Of a stretch of 12,500 nt of DNA, positions 6,690-12,500 are shown piece by piece (the stretch's first letter is position 1; every line of letters starts with the position of its first letter). Position numbers and translations under genes: made by a program. The stretch is taken from positions 37,446,401-37,458,900 of the forward strand of contig CM060323.1 of NCBI GenBank assembly GCA_030674155.1, in the 5' to 3' direction. The notes beneath the pieces were generated by a model. That model was given only the letters and a program-made list of their open reading frames with translations, searched no databases and was not told where the DNA came from. The stretch comes from Stramonita haemastoma. Lineage: Eukaryota; Mollusca; Gastropoda; Neogastropoda; Muricidae.

Positions 6690-6830
6690 ATCATTATAGT
6701 CGAGGTAAAGCAGCAAGGGAGAGGAGATAGGTACCACCCTCAAAATATTGGCCCTAAAGAAGCTAAGGTCTCTGACACCTCACCCCCAACGATCGAGTAG
6801 GTCATAGGAAGGAACACCTTTATCTTTACT
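6690..6830 (+). repeat. Fragment of the 5S-like SINE body (partner within 4740-5039)
   Basis: It shares AGGTAAA-CAG, GGGAGAGGAGAT, a C/T-rich CCCTCAA-AT block, TTGGCCC, GAAGCTAAGGTCTCTGACAC, a C-rich stretch, GGTCATAGGA and ACACCTTTAT with 4925-5045, in order. The weak match TCGTAAATGGGT at 6645 to TGTAAATGGGTA at 4884 may extend it to the left. The 5S-like head is missing. It ends at TTTATCTTTA in place of a TA microsatellite. Confidence 0.75.
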
Positions 6831-7179
6831 TTTCATTGAAAGTGTGTGATTATGCTAAGTGTTTATTTTCTGTACATATTTGTGTGTTGCTGATTTGTTT
6901 CGGGGCTGGGTGTTCTTTCCTCTTCTTTTTTTTTTGGAAAGGGGGGGGGGGGATATTTGTTTTTCGATGTTCCCATCAAACAGTAGCATAAACAGTGCCA
7001 TATCATCTTAATGATTGTTGTGTTTGTATGTGCCTTAGCTGATGACAGAATATTCTTCACTTATACATGCTGAAAAATCGTTTGAATTAAAATGTCTTTC
7101 CAGTGAAAAATGAATAGTGTCTATTTTGTCAATAAATATGCGAATACTGTTGAAAACTGTGTGTGTGAATATCAGAGAC
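6831..7179. other. Intergenic, no gene seen; T-run/G-run at 6928-6953
   Basis: This is AT-rich unique-looking sequence. The only distinctive part is TTTTTTTTTGGAAA followed by a run of 12 G. AATAAA occurs near 7131. No convincing coding frame is present on either strand. Confidence 0.5.
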
Positions 7180-7180
7180 A

Positions 7181-7190
7181 CCCCCCCCCC

Positions 7191-7222
<32 letters not shown>

Positions 7223-7309
7223 GGGTGCATGTGATTTCTTGAGTGGTTTACCTAGGGTTTAAGTGGAAAATTCCACAGGTAAAAGAAAGAAAGAAAGAGA
7301 GAGAGAGAC

Positions 7310-7403
<94 letters not shown>

Positions 7404-7438
7404 TGTGTGTGTGTGTGTGTTGTGTGTGTGTGTGTGTA
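7181..7438 (+). repeat. Compound microsatellites (CT)n, (GAAA)n, (CAGA)n, (GA)n, (GT)n
   Basis: A C run and CT at 7181-7222 come first, then ~60 nt of unique sequence, then GAAA/GA at 7284-7308, CAGA at 7309-7350, GA at 7351-7400 and GT at 7401-7437. Ser/Leu and Arg/Glu frames across it are repeat translations. Confidence 0.96.
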
Positions 7439-8116
7439 AGAAAGAATGACAGAGACTGAGTCATGAAATTAGTATGGCTAGCAGCAAAAGACGTTGGAAA
7501 CGTTCATTCTACATTCCTCTACAATAGCATCCTTTTGTTTTTCACACCTTCTCCCTTACTATCTCTTTGAGAAGTTGCTGGGCCACTGCACTAGGCTACA
7601 GTGGGAACCTTCCACTACCTGGACGACAAGGACTGACTGAAATCAAAGCTCAGTCCACTCAGCAGCCTGAAGACACAGCTGCCCACCAACAGCTTAATAA
7701 CAAGCACAGGCTAGCGTACCAAAGGTGGATTTTTAAAGATTCATTTATGACTACATATTCGGAATTTGACCGATTAAAAGTTGGGAAAAAAGTCACATAT
7801 GAAAAAAAAATCTCAATACTCGTCTAGTACAGTCGAGGAACAAAAATCCCCCCCCCCTTCCAAAATAGTAAAAATAGACATGAAAAATAAACAAAGAAAC
7901 AAAAATTTCAGTTAACCTCAAAGAACTGAAAGCCTCAACAATGCTGTATAGACAGACCACTGCTGTACGGCTAACACCATGACACAGTAGCAACAGAGAG
8001 AATGGACCCTCGTGATTTTATCACCCCTGTCACGGCACAACAGCTGGGTATGCACAGCACACACATTTATTTATAAGCGCAGGCACCAGTGTACTCACTG
8101 TTGGGTTTTTTGTGGG
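7439..8116. other. Intergenic, no gene recognised; weak open frame 7567-7827
   Basis: An 86-codon + strand frame starts at a TTG and has no recognisable domain or splice signals. The stretch 7575-7735 is less AT-rich than its surroundings and could be a transposon fragment. A run CCCCCCCCCCTTCCAAAATAG at 7847 is the reverse of the T-run/GGAA/G-run motif seen at 8117 and 6928. Confidence 0.45.
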
Positions 8117-8243
8117 TTTTTTTTTGGAAGGGGGGGGGGGGGGGGGGGGGGTCAGTTTCTGCTGTATGGAAAAATGAAAAAAAAAACATTGTGTATTTGA
8201 ACACCTTAATGCATCTTTAAAAATACGAAGTTATGACGTGTAA
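8117..8243 (+). repeat. Dispersed repeat with T-run/G-run lead, copy 1 (partner at 10016-10133)
   Basis: A T run, GGAAG and ~22 G lead into GTCAGTTTCTGCTGTATGG, an A-rich spacer, then GTGTATTTGAACACCTTAATG, CATCTTTAAAAAT, and CGAAGTTATGACGTGTAA. This matches 10039-10133 almost base for base, apart from the A-rich spacer. Sequences diverge right after GTGTAA. It is too short for coding, and the class is unknown. Confidence 0.88.
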
Positions 8244-8769
8244 CAGCAGGTACGTGTTTACCTTTAGGGTACATACATACTGCACCAAGCCAAAAGCCAT
8301 ATTGACCTAAGCTTAGCCTCAAGGCCAGCTTTAAAATAGTGTTGTGCTTTCGGTAATGTTATGTATCTTCACCCATGACAAGTTTTTATCATAACCACCT
8401 GCACCCTCCATAGAAGGAGAGAGAGAGAGAAAAAAAAACCCTTGTGAAATCGGAGTATGGTTGCCTGTATGGCGAGGTACTTGAAAAGACCCATACACGT
8501 GCAAACTTGTAATCCGTGTGTTCTTTTGGTCTTGCCGTGAGTGACTCCCAAATATGGTGAATGGGACAGAGTGCATAATAAATTCTGGGCGACCCCCAGA
8601 GTAGTGTATGTGTTCGTTGAATGGGGGGGGGGGGGGGGAGCTGGTGTGGGTGGAGTCAGGGTCATAGAACAGCTCAGAGGTTAGACCCTTGAATTCAGAC
8701 ATGATCTGCTGGGTCAGGCTTAAGTGCATCAGGGCTGTACTGCCCATTCTTTTTTTTTTTTTCCTGTCA

Positions 8770-8770
<1 letters not shown>
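8244..8770. other. Intergenic, no supported gene
   Basis: The minus strand has an uninterrupted 138-codon frame (8331-8747), but it crosses poly-G, GA and poly-T runs and has no known domain. Its first ~35 residues look protein-like, yet there is no splice or domain support. A 15-17 nt G run lies at 8622-8638. Confidence 0.5.

Positions 8771-8771
<1 letters not shown>

Positions 8772-8849
<78 letters not shown>
8772..8849 (+). repeat. (TG)17(GA)22 compound microsatellite
   Basis: TG from 8772 to 8804 passes without a break into GA from 8805 to 8849. This is the same GT-to-GA pairing as at 7351-7437, in reversed order. Confidence 0.97.
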
Positions 8850-8852
<3 letters not shown>

Positions 8853-8940
8853 TGCAGCTCACAATTTACCTAAGTTCTGTCTTCATTCCACCACAAGTCT
8901 TTCACATGATGCAATAATTAAACCACCCAAATTCCATGTT

Positions 8941-9041
8941 CATGTGAACAAAAACACATAACATCACCATGTAAACAAAAACACAAAACATCACCTGCAC
9001 ACGTGAACTCCCCCCCACCCCCACCCCACCCCACCCCCTCC
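8941..9041 (+). repeat. 27-bp direct duplication followed by a C-rich tract
   Basis: CATGTGAACAAAAACACATA plus ACATCAC at 8941-8967 is repeated at 8968-8994 with two changes. At 9009-9041 there is a run of CCCCCCCACCCCCACCCC type, which could form an i-motif, or a G-quadruplex on the other strand. Confidence 0.85.
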
Positions 9042-9159
9042 TTACAATACCTGCGATATAATGGGCCAGTGACAAGCTATGGCTGATGGTATGGATGAGG
9101 GAAACCTATTATCCACCAACCATGTACCCAACACTTTACCACTGCACTGGCTGAGTTAG

Positions 9160-9508
9160 GGGGACGGGATAGCCTAGTGGTCAGAACATTGCGCTCGCAA
9201 TTTGACGACCATTCCCCATCGAGGGGATTTTCCCCCTGGAGTTAACATAAGTGCTGACTCCACTGTCCCCAAAAGTCCTTCGGATGAGACAATTAACAGA
9301 GGCCCCGTGTGCCAACGCATTCAGAACATTTTGCGCACATGTTTAATCCTGTTCCACTTTTCGTAAGAGTAGACCATTGTGTGCCGGTGGGAACAGATGA
9401 CAAGATTTACATACACATGGGGACTGGATGTAAAAAAAAAGTACATGAGTGCTTATTCCATTATCCTCGATATAAAGAATGAATAAATAAATAAATAAAT
9501 AAATAAAA
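9160..9508 (+). repeat. tRNA-derived SINE, near full length, B box lost
   Basis: The head GGGACGGGATAGCCTAGTGG and AACATTGCGCTCGCAATTTG match the copy at 4078. Between GACGACC and GAGGGGATTTTCCCCCTGG the B-box segment has been deleted and replaced by ATTCCCCATC. The core CCTTCGGATGAGACAATTAAC, the middle blocks, the GAGTGCTTATTCCATTATCC tail and a terminal (AATA)n at 9482-9508 are all present. It is probably transcriptionally dead. Confidence 0.92.
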
Positions 9509-10015
9509 CCTGTTGTTAGTGAGGTATTGGCAGTTGATAATGCTGTGTGTGGTGTGTGCATGGTCTATTAGTAAGCTAGGAGCAACAGCTTGGGGAAGTG
9601 GATGGGGAAGGGGGGGGGGAGAGCAGAGGTAGAAAATATAACTGACAAAAATGGTCAGCTGCCTTTTGAGCACACAACCTTATCCTCATTGAGTAATTCA
9701 ACGAGTCAGCCAACACATTACCAATATATAGTCAGCATACATGAGGAGGACTTAACATGGACAGCACTACGTTGATAGTGTTTTGTAATACAAATAATAA
9801 TCAGTGAGAAATAGCATTTTTAATGGGGTGGGTTTTTTTTTGTTGTTGTTGTTTATTCTGTTTTTTTTCTTTTACTGATTTTGTATTCTTTTTTTCATTT
9901 TGCAAAGAGCACCTTTCTCATTTTTTGACATGCTTATAAGTGATTGAAAGATTTGTGTATCATGTCTTTTGTCCTGCCTCTGTTAGAGATGTGTTCGATT
10001 TATTGTTTATTTCTT
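9509..10015. other. Intergenic, no gene seen
   Basis: This is AT-rich with poly-T stretches near 9832-9895, a (GTT)n at 9841-9852 and a G-rich patch at 9600-9622. No coding frame longer than about 60 codons makes sense, and none has a recognisable domain. Confidence 0.5.
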
Positions 10016-10133
10016 TGCTTTTTTGGGGGGGAGGAGGAGGTCAGTTTCTGCTGTATGGAAAAATGGAACAAAAACAACTTGTGTATTTGAACACCTTAAT
10101 GCATCTTTAAAAATCCGAAGTTATGACGTGTAA
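10016..10133 (+). repeat. Dispersed repeat, copy 2 (partner at 8117-8243)
   Basis: A T run, GGGGGGG and AGGAGGAGG precede GTCAGTTTCTGCTGTATGG, then GTGTATTTGAACACCTTAATG and CGAAGTTATGACGTGTAA, as in copy 1. Both copies begin with T-run/G-run and stop at GTGTAA, so those are probably the true element ends or shared truncation points. Confidence 0.88.
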
Positions 10134-10226
10134 ATGCTAACATAGTAAATGGTGGAGAAAGGAAGTTACAGGCATGCATACACACACTCATGAACTCATT
10201 CGTGCATGCATGTAGACCTGCCCACG

Positions 10227-10227
<1 letters not shown>

Positions 10228-10265
<38 letters not shown>

Positions 10266-10390
10266 TGCTGGTGGGAACATATGACATTTACAAAACTGCA
10301 CACACACGGGGAATGGATGTAAAAAAATAATTTTAAAAAAAAAGCACGAGTGCTTATTCCATTACCCTCGATATAAAATTTTTAAAAAAG
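10228..10390 (+). repeat. (CA)18 joined to a 5'-truncated tRNA-derived SINE
   Basis: CA repeats at 10228-10263 run straight into GGTGCTGGTGGGAACATATG. The SINE 3' part follows, with CACACACGGGGAATGGATG, an A-rich patch, CACGAGTGCTTATTCCATTA and CTCGATATAAAA. The head and core are missing. The CA tract stands where the CATTGTGTGCC block would be. Confidence 0.88.
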
Positions 10391-10876
10391 TAGTTGCCTA
10401 CTTTGTGAATAGGCCTATAATAGGGCATTTCGGCAGGAAGGGCACAGTATCTGAGTTGCCCTCCCCTGCCGACCCCCCCCCCTCCCACCAAACTTCCATT
10501 TCTCCCCCCCCCCCCAACCAAACTGTACTATCAACCAACATTATGATATGTTGCACTGTGTAGCACCTGAGTGAATGGGACATTCCATATATGGCAGGCT
10601 GTTTTCAGTAACTGATGTTTTTTTTTATTTGGGTTTTCAGTTAGGCCTAAGGTTAACAAACTATTGTAAAGCACATTGATGCAATATCAACATCCATGTG
10701 TGTCATCTCCCAAGAACACATCACTACACGCACAGGCTTAGTTATTCCACATCTATGCAATAACTTCGAATGATTTCATCCACAACAACACAGACTGACG
10801 TGGTTTAGGCTAGGCAACGACTCTCCCGGAACATTTAGAGTGCATGAGTACCCATCCGAGTAAAGTAACTTTTAGG
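10391..10876. other. Intergenic, no gene seen
   Basis: Two C runs at 10476-10484 and 10505-10515 are the only simple repeats. The remainder looks unique. TAGGCCTA-type words occur at 10411 and 10643 and recur in the hairpin at 10877-10912. Confidence 0.5.
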
Positions 10877-10912
10877 TACTAGGCCTAGGCCAAAGATGGC
10901 CTAGGCCTAGTA
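10877..10912. other. Perfect 15-bp inverted repeat with 6-nt loop
   Basis: TACTAGGCCTAGGCC (10877-10891), loop AAAGAT, then GGCCTAGGCCTAGTA (10898-10912). The arms are exact reverse complements, and each arm contains the palindromes AGGCCT and CCTAGG. It could fold as a hairpin in DNA or RNA. No adjacent T run supports a terminator reading, and this is not a bacterial context. Confidence 0.9.
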
Positions 10913-11058
10913 ACGACTGAAATGACTGTAATTCGTAAAATGAAACGCCGGAGGTTTGGTCAATGAATGTGTATAAAAATCATGTTGTATTCGTGAAGGT
11001 ACGCGTGCATATGCTCAAACATAAACACACACCTACGCACAGGAAGCAAGCACGGGCA
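10913..11058. other. Unique sequence before a CA tract
   Basis: Nothing recognised. It passes gradually into (CA)n from about 11020. Confidence 0.5.
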
Positions 11059-11162
11059 GCACACACACACACATGCACACACACACACACACACACACAC
11101 ATGCGTGTGAGTGTGCATGTGTGCGCACACAAAAACACACACTCACGCTCATACAGGCATGT

Positions 11163-11201
<39 letters not shown>

Positions 11202-11202
11202 T

Positions 11203-11247
<45 letters not shown>

Positions 11248-11310
11248 ACGCACGCACACACACACACACACGCACACATACACACACACACACACACTGC
11301 ACGCACACAC
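11059..11310 (+). repeat. (CA)n tract with TGCA, CGCG and GTGT interruptions
   Basis: About 250 nt are dominated by CA, with a short GTGTGAGTGTGCATGTGTG inversion at 11104-11122 that could pair with the neighbouring CA. It abuts the SINE at 11311. Thr/His and Val/Cys open frames across it on both strands are artefacts of the repeat. Confidence 0.97.
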
Positions 11311-11655
11311 ATTGGATAGCCTAGTGGTCAGAACATTGGTTCCCAATGTGACGACCCAGGTTGATTCCCGTTCAAGGGAATTTTTTCCCTGGTGTTAACA
11401 TCAGTGCTGACTCCATTCTCCCCAAAAGTCCTTCGGGTGAGACTATAAACCGAGGCCCCCGTGTGCTACGCTCGCAGAACACCTTGCGCACACGTTAAAT
11501 CATGTTCCGCTTTTCGTAAGAGTAGGCCATTGTGTGCTGGTGGGAACAGATGACGAGATTTACAAAATTGCATACACACGGGGACTGGAAGCAAAAAAGC
11601 ACACGAGTGCTTATTAAATCCTCGATATAAAAGAATAAATACATAGATAATAAAT
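11311..11655 (+). repeat. tRNA-derived SINE, full length but diverged
   Basis: The head reads ATTGGATAGCCTAGTGGTCAG. The B box is degenerate (AGGTTGATTCCCG). The CCTTCGGGTGAGACTATAAAC core, GTTAAATCATGTTCCGC, GTGCTGGTGGGAACAGATG, ACACGGGGACTGGAAG, and the tail with GAGTGCTTATTAAATCC and CTCGATATAAAAG all follow in order. The element starts right at the end of a CA tract and is followed by another. Confidence 0.92.
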
Positions 11656-11656
11656 A

Positions 11657-11735
11657 GCACACACACAACACACACACACACACACACACGCACGCACGCA
11701 CGCACGTACGCACGCACACACACACAACACACACA
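11657..11735 (+). repeat. (CA)n/(CGCA)n tract between two SINE tails
   Basis: CA repeats with AACA breaks and a CGCACGCACGTACGCACGCA core. It separates the complete SINE on the left from an extra SINE 3' tail on the right. Confidence 0.95.
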
Positions 11736-11744
11736 GTCCCTAAC

Positions 11745-11855
11745 TGCACACCGCATACGGGGACTAGATGTAAATAAGCATGTAAGTGCTTATTCCATTA
11801 TCCTCGATAGAAAAGAATGAATGAGTAAATAAATAAATAAATAAATAAACAAATA
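11745..11855 (+). repeat. Extra SINE 3' tail, body absent
   Basis: CGCATACGGGGACTAGATGT, then AAGTGCTTATTCCATTATCC, CTCGATAGAAAAG and (AATA)n form the 3' end of the same SINE family, without its body. With 11311-11655 it makes a SINE with two successive tails, as also seen around 1768-2327. Confidence 0.88.
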
Positions 11856-11866
11856 ACACACATAGT

Positions 11867-11867
<1 letters not shown>

Positions 11868-11909
<42 letters not shown>

Positions 11910-11990
11910 CTTCTCTCCTCTCGCTCTCATCTCTCTCATCTCTCTCTTCTTCTCCTCTACTCTCTCTCTCTCTCTCTCTCTTCTCTTTTT
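11868..11990 (+). repeat. (CT)n-rich pyrimidine tract
   Basis: CT repeats with CCT, TTC and CAT interruptions give ~120 nt of almost pure pyrimidine on the + strand. The minus-strand Arg/Glu frame is a repeat artefact. Confidence 0.95.
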
Positions 11991-12500
11991 TAAATGTAAG
12001 GAAAGATTCGTCATGTTTTAATATGTCATGTTATAATATGTTTTAATATGCATCTCCTTTTGGGGGGCTGCTCTCTTCTCTGCTGTCACGTCTCAATCTT
12101 AATCTATTTGATTTAATTATAACCAGTGTATCTCTTGACATCAATGTTCCGGTGTTTAGGGATTGTGTGTTTGTTGAATACATATTATCTCTGTTGTCTT
12201 AAACAAGTATTAATGTACCTAATGGGAATGATGTATTTGCTGAATATATACTTATCTCCTTTTAACAATCTTGGTGATGGTGATGTTGTTTTTCCTTCTT
12301 GTTTTTGCCTTCTGCTTTATCTTTGCTTTTTGACTTTTCTCCTGTTTTGGTAGTGTTTTTGTTGTTGTTTTTTTCTCTCGATAATCAGGGCAAGGACGGG
12401 ATAAAAAAAAGTATGTAAATGTTTACTCTGTTACCATTGAAAAATAAAGATTATTTCATTCATTCATTTCATTCATTCATTCTCTCTCTCATATCTTATG
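11991..12500 (+). repeat. Possible LINE 3' end with (ATTC)n terminal repeat
   Basis: This AT-rich non-coding stretch ends in GGCAAGGACGGGATAAAAAA, a GTATGTAAATGTTTACTC segment, AATAAAG at about 12443, and then ATTC repeats running to about 12480 and CT repeats to 12491. A short AT-rich 3' UTR ending in tetranucleotide repeats is common in CR1/L2-like LINEs, but no reverse-transcriptase frame is visible in the window. It also contains a diverged tandem pair at 12138-12258. Confidence 0.35.

Noticed and set aside
7567..7827. Plus-strand 86-codon frame as a gene
   Set aside because: It has no ATG at the start, no domain, and an AT-rich degenerate end; it could equally be repeat debris.
8331..8747. 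Minus-strand 138-codon frame as a gene
   Set aside because: It passes through poly-G, GA and poly-A/T runs and shows no domain, no splice signals and no neighbour support.
10960..11324. Plus- and minus-strand frames of 60-118 codons
   Set aside because: They consist almost wholly of His-Thr or Val-Cys from (CA)n.
12126..12353. 75-codon hydrophobic frame as a small membrane protein
   Set aside because: Leu/Phe/Cys richness follows from T-rich DNA, the region contains a diverged tandem repeat, and it resembles a LINE 3' UTR.

Overview
The window looks like nuclear DNA of an invertebrate animal, most likely a mollusc and perhaps a gastropod. The only convincing host gene is the 3' half of an intron-containing, CYP3-like (clan 3) cytochrome P450 on the + strand. 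Around it are tRNA-derived and 5S-rRNA-like SINEs, a LINE remnant, and very long (TG)n, (TA)n, (GA)n and (CCTT)n tracts. There is no sign of a bacterial operon, phage or CRISPR. The taxonomic guess rests on gene structure and repeat style, because no database search was possible.

Region 1 (1-5364) carries four consecutive P450 coding exons: K-helix exon 1207-1295, meander/PER exon 2687-2824, haem-binding exon 3634-3795, and C-terminal exon 5284-5364 ending in TAG. Donors are GTGAGT, GTCAGT and GTGAGT. Exons encoding the N-terminal two thirds lie left of the window. The introns are packed with repeats. The most striking is a ~62-bp minisatellite at 540-1206 in which every unit copies the 3' splice site and the first ~27 nt of the exon that follows. 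The last intron ends in a (TG)n tract with no adenine for 160 nt before the acceptor AG. The haem exon appears to lack one base, so the allele is either inactive or carries a sequencing or assembly indel.

Region 2 (5365-12500) holds the presumed P450 3' UTR with an AATAAA at 5851, and then no recognisable host gene. It contains a LINE reverse-transcriptase C-terminal remnant (6296-6511), a fragment of the same 5S-like element seen in the last P450 intron (6690-6830), one near-complete SINE (9160-9508), one partial SINE (10264-10390), another SINE with a doubled 3' tail (11311-11855), a 95-bp unclassified dispersed repeat (8150 and 10039), a perfect 15-bp hairpin (10877-10912), and a possible LINE 3' end at the right edge.

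The P450 exons together encode about 155 C-terminal residues of a haem monooxygenase of the endoplasmic reticulum. The rest is mainly mobile-element and microsatellite sequence. Its main interest is how it may interfere with splicing of the P450.
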